DNA from: Caprimulgus europaeus
Lineage: Eukaryota; Chordata; Aves; Caprimulgiformes; Caprimulgidae
Assembly: GCA_907165065.1 (NCBI GenBank)
Contig: OU015538.1
Coordinates: forward strand, 20,971,165 to 21,035,164
Direction of reading: 5' to 3'
DNA: 64,000 bases
Shown: positions 1-11,639 of the stretch, in pieces
How positions within the stretch are numbered: position 1 is the first letter of the stretch
Layout of the letters: each line of letters begins with the position of its first letter
The notes under the pieces: model-generated
Told to the model about the DNA's origin: nothing
Database searches by the model: none
The model's input: the letters and a program-made list of their open reading frames with translations, nothing else
Program-made: the position numbers and the translations under genes

Positions 1-196
1 TTTCCAACAGATATTTGTGCTTCCAGGTTGGGGTGATTCCCCCCTTCCCCCCCCCCCAAAAAAAAAAGTATTTTATTTGCACATATTTCATACTTTTTTT
101 TTTTTCAATTTAAAAAAATCTCCAGCTGCAAAACACATTTCAGGGAGGAAAAATCCTTTGTGTTTTCAGTGCAAATTGGAACATTTCAATAAATCA

Positions 197-368
197 CCCC
201 AAGGGATGGGGTACCCAGGAGATGGTGTCCCCAAAGAAGGGGGTCTCTAGGGGATGGTGCCCCCAAGGGACAGGGTCTCCAAGCAATGGTGTCTGCAAGG
301 GATGGGGTCTCCAGGGGTCGATGTCCCTAAGGGATGAGGTCCCCAAGGAATGGGGTCTCCAGGGGATG
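197..368 (+). repeat. Degenerate minisatellite, ~17-bp units
   Basis: Repeated blocks such as CCCCAAGGGATGGGGT and CTCCAGGGGATGG, about ten imperfect copies with alternating variants. It makes spurious open frames on both strands and shows no coding signal. Confidence 0.75.
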
Positions 369-523
369 GATCCACAGAGGACATAAAGTTCTTGGCACTT
401 GCCCATCAGCAGAAGTTCCTGGTCACCACAGCTGGTGCCTCGGCACTGCTGTGTGGATGGAGACGGGCAGGAGAAGCGCTGGGGCAGCAGTGACCAGGTG
501 GAGGAAGGAGAGAGGATGCTGGG

Positions 524-637
524 CCAAGGGAGGGCTGTGGGTGCCAGGGGCGGGCTGTGGGTGCCAGGGGAGGGCTGTGGGTGCCAAGGGAGGGCTGTGG
601 GTGCCAGGGAGGGCTGTGGGTGCCAGGGAGGGCAGGC
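524..637 (+). repeat. 20-bp minisatellite, about six copies
   Basis: The unit AGGGCTGTGGGTGCCAGGGG is repeated nearly perfectly, with a one-base shorter variant at the end. It is G-rich on the + strand. Confidence 0.85.
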
Positions 638-3494
638 TGTGTGCAGCGGGTGATTAGCAGATGAGTGCAAAATTGCCTCCTGCTAATTTATGCAGATTTC
701 CTCCCCTCTATCTGCCCATTGCCACCCGCTCTCCCCCCAGCCATGCCCGCTGCCAGCCCCCTCCAGCCCACAGTGCCACATTCTGGGGACTCTCTGGTGT
801 GGAATGACCTACGATGTGGGATTTGTGGTGACATTTCGGCGTCGCCAGCGCCTGTTGCAGCCGGCAGCCCCCGGCAGGGGTGCTGTGTGTGGCTGAGGCG
901 GGCGGTTACCCGCATCCCTGCGGGATCATTCCCTCCCCAAGGTGGAGGGAGGATGGTCAGGCAGGGAGCTGCGGCTGCCGTTCACATCTCAGCGGGTGCT
1001 TTCTTCATTAAAATGCTGTGGGAAGAGGTTGTGTCTCCTGCCTGGTGTTTATTACTGCTGAGGTGGAAGCAGAAGCCCTTTGTCAGAGAGAATGTGAAGT
1101 GGTTTTGGCTGCAAGGGTTTTCCATGTGCTGGTGAGGGCACTGGGGTGTCTGCCTGTGCCCACATCAGCTGTCCAGGGTGGTACAAAGGCTTCTCCCTTT
1201 GGCAGGGGGAGGATGGGGACAGGGACCCCTCCAGCTGCCCACCCTGCCCTGGTCCCTGAAGTCTGTGTGGCTTCACCCTTTCTGCAGGTTTGGCTTTTGG
1301 ACAGTCTGGTTTTTATGGGCTGCCCTGTATGTGAAGCTGGATGTCTCTTTTTATGGCCCAGCCCCTGTCTGTGTCTGTCCCTGGTACTTCAGAGCTGGTC
1401 TCTCCAGGGACCCCCTCGTCCCCCCTATATCTCGCTCAGCGTTGCCCCCCCAGCAGTGGCTGTGGGTAGGTTATTGCCAGCAATTACCGTCTGTCTCGCA
1501 GATACAGTCCCTTTTGATCTGTTGCTTCACTGGAAAAGAAAAACCCATCTCTCCCTCTCTTTATTTTGTTTTAAGCATCATTTAACGCAGGAGCAGCACC
1601 TTCTCACCAAGGGCTGTGTGGGCAGGGTGCTGGGGCTGTGCACCCCGCCAGCCATCCTCCCTCTGAGCAAAAGGCTTGGGGACATCTAGGAGGGTGGGAG
1701 GGCACAGGCTGGGGGCAGCAGGGACCCCCCTGCACCCCCCTCAGCGAGGGGCTTTGCACAGCCCAGCACCCACCCGGGCCCCCCTGCCCACCCGCTGCCT
1801 TCCCAGCAGGGCTTATCTGGGCTGGACATGCTTTAGAGGCGCTGCTGAAATGGATGCTGCTCACTGAACTCCTTAATTGCTTTTAGTTGTAGAGTTATTA
1901 AGGAATAAGATTTAAATAATGTCAGGGGGGAAGGAAATAAAAGCAATATAAATGAGCTGAAGGAGCTCGCAGAGAAGCTTCCCATAGTGCCAGCAGCAGA
2001 GTTATGGCGAGGAGTCGTTGGCGAAGGTCTCTCTGTGCTGCTTCCCCGGCTGCAGCTTCACTGTTTTTCCTCCAAACCTGCTTCTCTTTTAGGCAAATTT
2101 GCCCATGAATAGTCATGCAAGGGCTGCCCGTGCTTGTGAGCTGCCTTGTGCACCGGCGGCCGTCGCTTCCCACAGGTATCCCAAAAAATGAGTTTCCTGG
2201 CAGGAAAGGAGATGAGAAAAACTACTCGATTTTCCTTGAATATTCCTCATTATTCACCGAGGACTTGCAGACACGAGTTAGTGCTTGCACTGAAGATCTG
2301 ATAGGAAAATCAGTGTTTGCCCAATTATGGAGTGGAAACGCTACTGAGGGAGGGGGTTTGCAGCCAAGTGGAGCCAGGTCCCGCGGTTCCAACGGCAGAG
2401 CCCTGGTAGGAACCACCCTGCCAGGCAGGGAGGAACTGCTGCCAGGCACAGGACAGCCCTCGCTCTGCTCCTGGCAGAGCCTTTCTTCTCCTGTCTGTGT
2501 GTGGGTGTCTAAATCTGAGGGGGAAAAAATAATAATAATTAAAAAAAAAATCGTGATTTACAGGGGGGAAATCCAAGAGTGAAAAGAAGCCAAAATCCTT
2601 CAGAAAAAAACTTCCCTTGATCACAGCTCGGCGCGCTCAGGGGGTTGGAGGATGAGGGATGAGTTACGGGTGCGCCTCGACTGACGGAGGCAGATCATAA
2701 GAGTCATGCTAAGCAAACATGCTGAAAAGGGCATCAGAAGCAGCGCTCATTATCTGCTTCTGCGGAGTGCTAATTGGGGTCACGGCGTCATTTTTGGAAG
2801 GCTGGTGCTGCAGAAGCCAGCACGAGCCAACTGCTCTTTGCGTAGCCAACAGTGGTGTCTGGGGTGACGAGGGCTCTGCGGCGAGGTGACAGAGGCACCC
2901 AGGGCTTGAAATCCCTGCTGGAAACTGTCTCGCCCGGCAGAAAGGCACTGGGAGAAAAGAAAACGTTTCCCACACTGAGGTTTCTAGAAGTTGCTCTGGA
3001 GCCGGGTGCAATATTTCAAATATCAAATGAACACGAAGCAGTTGGCTGCACATTTCTGCCCACTGTCTCTGCCGGTCCTGCCAACCATCCCATTTCCATG
3101 GCGTGCTTGGTTAAAGCAGGAAACTCGATTATTTCAGTGGAAACACGGGAAGAACATGGCTCAAAGAGGAGGAAAATGGGAAAGAGAGAAGAATGGGATG
3201 CTCCCACACACTCATTGTCTCTCCCATTTAGTAATCAAATGCCCTGAGCATGGGTTCACCTTCCCTTGTGCTGAATAAACCCATCAACGAACCAAAAACC
3301 ACTGACCTGATCCCAGAAATGCTGTCACCCATCTTTGAAGCTGGAAGAAAACAACCACAGCAACAAAGAGATGAGATCCCTCAAGGGAGAAACAGAACGA
3401 GATTAACAGCTCTGCTCTTTCCTAAGGTCCTCTTTGTGTTTCCAGAAGAATTTCCTCTATTCCTAGGCCTGGTGGAGTGGCTGGTGGGGTGGAT
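638..3494. other. 5' flanking DNA without a recognisable gene
   Basis: Mostly unique-looking sequence of mixed composition. It has an AT-rich island near 1870-1960 and an A-rich tract at 2520-2560. No splice-bounded coding segment or repeat family was recognised. Open frames up to about 220 codons occur but lack family similarity and fit GC-rich chance frames. Confidence 0.6.
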
Positions 3495-3770
3495 GCAGCA
3501 CCCCATGGAAATCTGGCAGCACCCTGGCACCCCAGTAACACCCTATGGCACCCCAGCAGCACCTAATAGCACCCTGGCAGCACCCTATGGCACCCGAGAA
3601 GCACTCCATGACACCCCAGCAGCACCCCATGGAACCCCAGCAGCACCCTATGGCACCTTGGCAGCACCCTATAGCACCCTGGCAGCACCCTATGGCACCC
3701 CAGCAGCACTCCATGGCACCCCAGCAGCACCCTATGGCACAGCAGCAGCACCCCATGACACCCTGGCAGC
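3495..3770 (+). repeat. 21-bp minisatellite, about 13 copies
   Basis: Units combine CAGCACCCTATGGCACCC with CAG-type joins; typical variants are CCCAGCAGCACCCTATGGCA and CCTGGCAGCACCCTATAGCA. Because 21 is a multiple of three, all frames stay open on both strands and mimic 7-residue repeat proteins (APYGTPA in one frame). Confidence 0.9.
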
Positions 3771-4644
3771 TCAGGTTGGAGTGGGAGGACCCATGGAAAG
3801 AAGGGAGCCGAGCACCAAGGGGTGTCTGGGATGTCCCTTGGCCGGGGTCCCAGGGTGTCCCTTGGCTGGGGGGACGCCCGTGTTCCCCACGGACAGGCAC
3901 GCTGGTGGCGCTGTGCCGGCGATGGGAACGGCTGGCGGGGAGGGGGTTCCTGTGAAGCCCGCCGGTACCTGCCGTACATGCAGCTCGTTAAACGAGTGGC
4001 TGGAGGCGAGACACAGAGATGGCTGATAAAGATGTGAAGCGAAATCGAGGGTAAATACAGAGATCTGCAGAACTTCCCACCGGGGTGTTAGCGGGGAGGT
4101 TGTAAATACACTGAAATCAAAGACTCCTAAAACATGCAAATTGCTCGCTGCGTGTTTGTCTGTCTCCTTCCGATGTCTTTGCCTCTCACCCCTTTCCTCT
4201 CAGTCTCTATCTTTCTATCTCTCTTCTTTCCATGATCTCTTCTCCGCTGCTGCTGAGCCTGTTAGGGCGAGGGAGGGAATCTTTAAAAGACATTCTTGTG
4301 GTTCTGGGCAGCAAGTCAAAAAAAATCTCTTTTTTTTTTTCCCCCCGCCACCCTGCCCCCTTCCCTACTCCAGACTCAGGGACACGTCACCCCAAACCTA
4401 CAGAGCCATCAAAATAAACATTAATTAAGATATTTTCAGCGATGTTCACTGTCACAAATTACCAGCCCCACAAAAGAAACGCTGCTGTGCAACTACTCAT
4501 GATGTCAGTTTATCCCTTCTGCGATTGCTGAGATAAAACATCATTTCTCCGCTTTCCCCTCCTGCCTTCCGCCCCATCCTGCTCCGTGCTGGGATCCAGC
4601 ACCCCAGCGGTGCTGGGAAAGCAACTGGGTGGGGATGGGCTGTG
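3771..4644. other. 5' flanking DNA, nothing recognisable
   Basis: Mixed-composition sequence between two minisatellites, with a T-run and C-run at 4327-4348. No gene, repeat family or RNA signal was seen. Confidence 0.55.
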
Positions 4645-5310
4645 GGGTGCAAGGGTGCCAGGGTGCAGAGATGCAGGGGTGCAGGGATGCAGGGGGAGCA
4701 GGGGTGCAGAGATGCGGGGGTGCCAAGGTGTGGGGATGCAATGTAGGGGTGCAGGGTTGTATGGATACAGGGGTGCCAGGGTACAGGGAGGCAAGGGTGC
4801 TAGGATGCAGGGGTGCAGGGGTGCAGAGATGTAGGGGTGCAGGGTGAAGGGATGCAGGGGTGCGAGGATGTGGGGTACAGAGATGTAGGGGTGCTAGTGT
4901 TTCAGGGGGGCATGGATGAAGGGGTGCCAGAGTGCAGCAATGCAAGGGTGCAGAGATGGATGGGTGCAGGGATGCAGGGGTGCGGAGTGCAGGGGTATAG
5001 GATGCAGGGATGCAGAGTGTAGGGATGCAGGGATGCAGAGTGTAGGGATGCAGGGATGTTGGGTGCTGGGGTGCAGGGATGTTGGGTGCTGTGGTGCTGG
5101 GGTGTAGAGTGCTGTGTTGCAGGATGAGGGTAGCAGAGTGCTGGGTTGCAGGATGCAAGGTGCAGGAATGCGGGGTGCAGGTTGAGGGGTGCAGGGTGCA
5201 GGGTGCAGGATAGGGGGTGCAGGATGAGGGGTGCAGGGGTGCAGGATAGGGGGTGCAGGATGAGGGGTGCTGGGGTGCAGGGTGCTGGGTGCTGGGGTGC
5301 AGGGTGCTGG
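4645..5310 (+). repeat. Large irregular minisatellite built from GGGTGCAGGGATGCA-type units
   Basis: About 665 bp of short units of roughly 8-9 and 17 bp, such as GGGTGCAGGGATGCAG, with later variants GGGTGCTGGGGTGCAG and GGATGAGGGGTGCAGG. The variants cluster in blocks along the array. On the minus strand it yields long apparent proteins of HPAPLHPCTP type, which are artefacts. Confidence 0.9.
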
Positions 5311-5783
5311 ATCTCGCTGGCCCGGGGCAGCAGAGACGGTGGAGGCAGCGTGGGCCGCCCGGCGCAGGCCAGCTGCCAGGGATCCGGGGCTGGCGGGGCA
5401 GGGTGGGGAAGCAGGGAAGGGAGCCCCGTTCCTGCTCCCTCGGGGAGCGCTGGGGCTGTGGCGGGAGCGCTGGGAGCGCACAGACTCTCTGGAGCCTCCC
5501 ATGTAAATCCTGGCAGGACCCAGCCAGCTCTGAGCTCATGCACGTGAGATCACCGGCTGTTTGGGGCATCTGCATGGGTGGGTACGTGCTGGGATTTCTG
5601 TGGGGACCCTGCCCTGGGGGGCTCCCCATGAGCTGGGAGCTGGGAGAAGGATCCAACTCGTCCACCCCATCTCCATCCAGGTCCTTCCTGCAGCAGCATC
5701 ATGACTGTGGCCACACACAGTGCTCCTCCAGCCTTTTCCAACTGACCAGAAGAAACCCACTCTCATACTGAGACACAGGCTCT
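5311..5783. other. 5' flanking DNA between two minisatellites
   Basis: GC-rich unique-looking sequence with no recognised gene or repeat family. Confidence 0.55.
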
Positions 5784-6137
5784 GACCCTGGGGATGGAAG
5801 TTGTGACCCTAGAGATGGAAGGTGTGACTCTAGGGATGGAAGATGCGACTCTAGGGATGGAAAGAGTGAGCCTGAGATGGAAGATATGAATCTAGGGATG
5901 GAATATATGACCCTAGAGATGGAAAGTGTAACTCTAGGGATGGAAGGTGTGACCCTGGGGATGGAAGACGTGACCCTGGAGATGGAAGATGTGACCCTGG
6001 GGATGGAAGGTGTGACCCTGGGGATGGAAGATGTGACCCTGGAGATGGAAGATGTGACCCTGGGGATGGAAGGTGTGACCCTGGATATGGAAGGTGTGAC
6101 CCTGGGGATGGAAGGAAGGCGTCACCCTGGGGACAGC
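5784..6137 (+). repeat. 21-bp minisatellite, about 16 copies
   Basis: The unit is GGATGGAAGGTGTGACCCTG plus one base. It alternates GGGGATGGAAG and GGAGATGGAAG starts, with GATGTGACC and GGTGTGACC forms. The three-base multiple gives an open frame of MEDVTLG/MEGVTLG-like heptads that is not a gene. Confidence 0.92.
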
Positions 6138-7449
6138 AGATCCACCCCTGGGGACAGCAATGCTTTCATTTGCTGCCCTGGCCAAGGGCAGAGGCTGTGG
6201 CAGGCAGGAGAGCAGCCCTGGGAGCAGCCGAGGTGCGATGCCCCGGGATCCTCCGACAGAGCCACGTGTCCCGGCACGGCAGCAGCGATTCCCCCTTGGG
6301 TAGGGTATGGCCTGAGGTCACCTCCTGTTCTCCTGCCACCCTCCATCATTTTTCCTGTGGTGTTAAAACCTTGTGGGATATTTGCATGCAGTTGTGACTT
6401 CCCCTTCACCGCTACCAGTCCAAAGAAAACAGATCCATGTGGTTTAAAATCTCAGCTTACATCCCATTCCTCCAGCTCCTGCTCCTTTTTGGGGCTTTTC
6501 CTTCTTTTGGTGAATCAGTGACCTGAAAATGCACTTTCTTGTTTTCCCTGGGAGAGGTAGATGAGAAGAGCTCTGGCATAGCTGCATATTAAACCCGACC
6601 TGCCGCCGCTGCCTTGGCCCAGCCGCCGCTCTCCCCCCTCCGACAAGGTTTTAATCACTCGCCCCAGATAGTTCTGATTAGATTTTTATTTTGTTTTTAT
6701 CCCCTTAACAAAATCATTACGTTTCCTGTGCGTGTATTTCTAACCAGTTAAGCCCCTTTCATGTTTCCCTGGCTGTGGAAATGCACAGCTCCACACATCG
6801 GGGGCATCCGCAGGAATTCCATTGACAAGCTGCTTACCTTCTCTGCCAGGTCATTAACATGCTGTTTATGTGTTCTGCCAGGTAATTAAGGAAGATGTTA
6901 ACGAATGACCTCTGCAGTACCCCATTAGATACTCCCAACTCCACCTCCTACCTCCTCCAGCAAGCTCTGCACAAGCGGGGAGGTTGCTACCTTATATATA
7001 TACATACATATATTTTTTATTATTTTTATTTTATTTTTATTTTTTATTTTAATTTCAATTTCATTTATTTATTTAGTTCCCCCACCACCTTGCTGCTGGG
7101 ATGTATCACCCTGCAGTTTCAGGCTGCTCATGCTCCAGCCAATTTGACTCATTTTCATTACGTTTTCTACAATATTGTTCAAAGAGCTAAAAATAACTCC
7201 CCACCACTTCTCCCCCATTCCTCCTCAGAAGAGCAAGGCAAAATCACTTCTTGCAGGAACTTTTAGCGTGCATAGCTTGGGTTTTGCTGACTTCTGGGTG
7301 CTTGGGACCTTCCCCCCCAACCGAGTTGCTCTCTTTGTGTCTTAGTGTGATGGCAATGGATGCAGTTTCCAGCGTTGGTGTCCTCTCCCCTTTGGCCCCC
7401 ACCAGCTCTGCTCCTCCACTCTCTGTCCAGGGCGCAGCCAAAGAAGTCA
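6138..7449. other. 5' flanking DNA with AT-rich tract 6995-7075
   Basis: Unique-looking sequence, with a T/A low-complexity run (TTTTATTTTTATT type) at 6995-7075. The part at 6580-6900 is non-repetitive, AT-rich and keeps homeobox-type TAAT cores; it is noted as a possible regulatory element. No gene was recognised. Confidence 0.55.
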
Positions 7450-7893
7450 TCAAATCACGGGATGTTGTGAGCTGGAAGGGACCCACCAGGATCCTGGAGT
7501 CCAACTGCTGTCCCTGCACAGGACAATCCCAACATTCACACCATGTCCCTGAGGGCCTTGGCCAAATGCTGCTGGAATCTTGTCAGCCTTGGTGCCATGA
7601 GCACCTCCCTGGGGAGCCTGTGCCAGTGCTCCACCACCCTCTGCCTCAAGAACCTTTTCCTCATGGCCAACCTCCCCCTCCCCTGCCACATCTTCCTGCC
7701 ATGGCCTCTGCTCCTGGCGTTGGTGGCCAGAGAGAAGAGCTCAGCGCCTGCCCCTCCTCTTCCCCTGGGGAGGAAGTTCCAGACCACCATGAGATCTCCT
7801 CTCAGTCTCCTCTTCTCCAGGCTGAGCAACCCAAGTGACTTCAGCCTCTCCTCACACCCTTCCCCTCTAAACCCTTCCCCAGTGTTGTGGCCC
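7450..7893 (-). mobile_element. CR1 LINE, 3' fragment with the end of ORF2
   Basis: Reading the minus strand, the last ~97 codons of the CR1 reverse-transcriptase ORF are open without a break. Recognisable signatures are SLEKRRLRGDL, QGRGRLAMRKRFLRQRVVEHWHRLP and the terminal ALRDMV followed by a stop. The short 3'UTR, seen on the + strand as TGAGCTGGAAGGGACCC, follows it. The element is truncated at its 5' end near 7893, as almost all avian CR1 copies are. It is very similar to the copy at 42371-42955, with about 15 differences by eye over ~430 bases, so it is a fairly young insertion of the same subfamily. Confidence 0.93.
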
Positions 7894-9014
7894 TGAAATG
7901 AAGTGAATTTATTCCCGACACGGGGGATGATTTTTGGAGGACGTGGGACCGGAGCTGCTGCCTTTGGCTCCGCTCCTTCCCCGCAGAAGGCAGGGTGAAG
8001 CGGTGGGTCTGGTCCCTCTCACCCCTTTCTGAGGCCTCATTAATTTAAACCAATATTCTTTCCTCCCCAGAGGTCCTGATGAGAGAGAACAACTCCACTG
8101 AAGACGCCTGAGCATGAAGCCTGTACTCCAGCTCCACTGATTAAAGCGGGGAGTGCCTGGACCCCGGAGAATGCCGAGTGCTTTCCTGGATCAGGCTCCC
8201 TGGCCTCCCAGTGCCGGGGGCTGCACACCCCCTCCAGCAGCTCTCCTTCCCCCCAGCCCCCGGCCCGACCCTTCCTCAGTCGCCTTTTACATTTTCTTTT
8301 CCTTGCAAGGATTTTTTCCTCCTCTCCCTCCTTTTTATTTTTAATTTATTATTTTTTTTACCCTCAAATCCATGAGTGGCCACTTCTAAAGTGATAAAAA
8401 TCTTATTCCTTGCTTTCATATATATATATATTTTTTTTTCCCAGGCAACTGTAGCTTACAACACCTTAATTATTGCCTCTCTGAAAACTGGTTAAAGATT
8501 TTAATACTTCCTTCCCCAGCCCATTATGCAGCAGCCTTCTCAGCCCCATAAAATGGACCTTCTGGAAGCCAATTGCCTTGTGCTGTTGCATTTCCCTGCT
8601 CAGTCCTTGCCCAGAAGGTTCCAGTGCCTCCAGTTTCCCCCCACTCCACCCCAGCACCCAGGCAGGTGGGAAGTGCTGGAGGCGCTGGTGGGGCTGCAGG
8701 CAGCTGAAACAGATTTTCAGTTAAAATATCAGCTTTTAATTTAACTCCTATTACACAGCTAGCGAGGACATTGCATCACTTTAATCAGGCAGCACATCTG
8801 CAGAAGGTGCAGGTTTCCAGGAGTCAGAGCAGAAGAATGACGGTGTAAATCACAGCGAAGGCAAATCCTTGACATCACCTTCATTTCTGAACTTGATCCT
8901 GCGCTGGAGCAGCGCGACGCTGGCGTCCTGGCACCCGTTTTGCCTGGCTGGTTGCTATTTAATAGGTACGAGGCTTGTCTGGTGTCTCCAGGCATCAAAA
9001 ATCCCTGTGAGTTG
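7894..9014. other. 5' flanking DNA, nothing recognisable
   Basis: Pyrimidine-rich near 8200-8360, with a short TA run at 8422-8432. No coding signal or repeat family was seen. Confidence 0.55.
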
Positions 9015-9280
9015 GGTTATTATTTTTTATTTTTTGTTATTTTTATTTATTAATTTTTATTTATTTTAATTTTTTATTTATTTTAATTTTTTATTTATTT
9101 TTATTTTTACTTTATTTATATTGTTATTTATTGATTTTTATTTATTATTTATTTTCATTTTTAATTTATTTAACTTTTTAATTTATTTATATTTTTATTA
9201 TTTATTAATTTTTAATTTATTTATTATTTTTATTTATATTTTTTATATATATAATTCTTATTTATTTATTTATTTATTTG
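9015..9280. repeat. AT-rich low-complexity tract (TTTATTTATT type)
   Basis: Almost pure A/T for 265 bp, built from TTTATTTATTTTTAATT-like blocks and ending in a TTTA tetranucleotide run (TTATTTATTTATTTATTTG). Confidence 0.9.
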
Positions 9281-10939
9281 AAAGGAGGTTGGATTAACCA
9301 CGAATTTGAACCCAAATCTGCACGGGGTTATCTCCCCAGCAAGGCTCTGCTCAAGGGAGAGGGGCTGCTCCTCCCTGCAAAGCCTTTCGGGACCCACGTG
9401 CAGCCTGCTGAGATCTCACCCCTTTCATCCCGGAACACAGGGAGGGAGCATCCCCCAGGCCCCGCAGTGCCCGTCCCTCCGGGAGCAGGGAACTTCATCC
9501 CTCACCGACTGTTATTTCGGTGAGTTTTAAATAACTCATCCCGTTCCCCGAGGGGATCCTCCCGCAGCCGCGCGGATCCGCACCGGGCACTTTGCCGGGG
9601 GCTCAGCCGAAATTCGCTTTTCCTCTCGTTTCCCGTGACCGTCACCAGAACATTTCCTCGGGTGATTTCACCCCGCGCGGCTGTGGAACCCATGGGGTGC
9701 AGATCGTCATCCCTGGTGAGGGGTGACTGTGCGCGGGGAGAGACTGCAAGGCACGGGGTGGAGGGACACGGGGGTGACGGGGAGCTGCGGAGATGTGGGG
9801 TGATGCTGGGTGTTACCACGGAGATGTGGGGTGATGCTGTGTGTTACCAGGTGGGGGTTCAGTAAATCCCGCCTCGCCTGGGCCCGGGGAACGAAACGTG
9901 TCGGGAATGATGGAGAAACGGGTGGGAAACTGGGGAGATTTACCCCAGAAATTGCATTATCACTTCAATCAGGTTTGAGGGGAGGTGGACGAGGAGGGAG
10001 CCGGAAGCTGGAGCACGGTCTTTGGGTGTGCTCGCTCCGTGCACGCTCCCTGGGTGTGATCTCTCTGTGCACACTCACTCCATGCACGCTCTCTGGGTGT
10101 GATCACTCAATGCACGCTCACTCCGTGCGTGCTCTCTGTGTGTGCTGTCTCTGTGCATGCACACACTCCATGTGCACACTCATTGCTCACTCTCTGCGCC
10201 CTCTCCACGTGCACACTCATGCACACTCCCAGTCTCTCCGGGAAAGGGGCTCCTCATCCCTCGGGACACCCATTCACCCCTCCTGCTGCTGCCAGCGCTG
10301 CTCCCGCCCAGAGCTCAGCCCAGTCCCCCCGTGTCACGGGTGCACCTGAGCCTGGGAACCATTTCTCAATTAATTTATTGGTTAATTGGTTGTTTTTAAT
10401 TCCTTTTTCCCCAGAACCACCTGAGGAATCGCCCTGGTTCGGCCCCACCGATTCCTGACCGGGGCTGGGTGGGAAAAGCAGGATTTTGTCCCGGAGTGGC
10501 TTTACCGGGCGGGTGTGGGAGTGACACCGGTTTGGATGCTTGTTGGTGACACTGCACCAGCACCAAACTGGTCTTTACTGGTTTGAGGTGAAGGAGTCCA
10601 ATCCTGAAGTGATCCCGGCTCCATGTCCCTCTGTCCATGGAGGGGCTTGGGCACAGGGGACACGTGGGACCAGCATCCTCCTCCCCCTCCTCCTGAAGGA
10701 TTCCTGGGCTCTGGATCCCGCCATCGCCATGGCAACCGCTCGTGATGTCATCGGCTGAGATGCTGGAGCGGGGAGAGCGAGGAAGGGGCAGGGGGGACCG
10801 GGGGGACAGGGGGGGACCCCTTCCCCACAGGTCACCCTCACAATCCCCCCCCAAACAATGAAATAATCTGTATTTTTGTTCCTTTTCCCTCAAATCTTTC
10901 CCCCCCCCCTCTCTCTCTCGAGGGTGTGGCCAAGGTTTG
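9281..10939. other. 5' flanking DNA with a degenerate GTGCACGCTC repeat at 10015-10225
   Basis: GC-rich unique-looking sequence to about 10010, then about 210 bp of degenerate units around TGCACGCTCTCTGGGTGTGA and TGCACACTCACTCC. From 10230 it is again unique-looking. C- and G-runs occur at 10785-10820 and 10895-10910. No gene was recognised. Confidence 0.6.
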
Positions 10940-11615
10940 GGGTTTTTTTTGTTTTAATTTTCTTAATAAAAAGCAAAATTACTCCAGAGTGGGGTTTTTA
11001 AATTTTTGTAATAAAAAAGCAAACTGACTCTGGAGGGTTTTTTAAAATTTTCTTGCAAGAAATTGAATGGACTCCACCGGTTTTTATTATTATTGTTATT
11101 TTCGTAGAAGAAAGTGAACTGATTCCAGGGGGTTTTTAAAAATTATTATTATTTTGTTGGAGAAAGTGAACTGACTTTTTTTTAGGGTTTTTTTTTTTAA
11201 CTTTTCACAGTAGAAAGCAAACTGACTTGAATTTGAATTTTCTTAATAGAAAGAGAACTGCCTCTGGAGTTTTTCTCTTTATTTTTTTGTAATAGAAAGT
11301 GAAGTGACTCCAGAGTTGTTTATTTTTAAGTTTTCTTAATACAAATGAGACCGACTCCAACGGTTTGGCTTTTAATTTTCACAGTATAAAGCAAATTGAC
11401 TCGAGTGGGTTTGGCTTTTTTTTTAACTTTCTTGATAAAAAGCAAACTGACTCTGGAGTTTCCCCAAAAAACCCCAAACAAACAGAAATTTTAATAGAAA
11501 TTGAACTAACTCCAAAGGTTTTTGGGGTTTTTTTGTAGTAGAAAGTGAACTGACTCCAGAGGGGTTTTTTTTAAATATTCTTAATAGAAAGTGAACTGAT
11601 TCTGGAGTTTGGCTT
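10940..11615 (+). repeat. Diverged tandem array, about 14 units of 45-60 bp, upstream of the EFNB1 promoter
   Basis: Each unit has a T-rich part (TTTTTAAATTTTCTTAATA) followed by a conserved core close to GAAAGTGAACTGACTCCAG. Cores start near 10972, 11019, 11062, 11113, 11166, 11216, 11252, 11299, 11345, 11392, 11441, 11501, 11546 and 11592. The core is better kept than the T-rich spacer, and the spacing varies. I do not recognise it as a named satellite or transposon. It ends about 1.15 kb before the EFNB1 start codon. Confidence 0.85.
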
Positions 11616-11639
11616 TTCCCTCCAACCCTCCTCAAAACT

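Noticed and set aside
3250-4026. Open frame of 258 codons with APYGTPA-type heptads
   Set aside because: It is the 21-bp minisatellite read in frame. All frames on both strands are open there, and the flanks show no family similarity.
4541-5665. 374-codon minus-strand frame rich in H, P, C and T
   Set aside because: It comes from the GGGTGCAGGGATGCA minisatellite. Composition follows the repeat unit, and overlapping frames on the same strand are equally long.
5877-6521. 214-codon frame with MEDVTLG/MEGVTLG repeats
   Set aside because: Frame-preserving 21-bp DNA repeat; similarity ends exactly at the repeat edge and no splice or start context supports a gene.
7243-7896. Plus-strand 195- and 117-codon frames over a CR1 copy
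   Set aside because: The copy is in minus orientation. The real reading frame is the ORF2 C terminus on the minus strand; the plus frames are its shadow.
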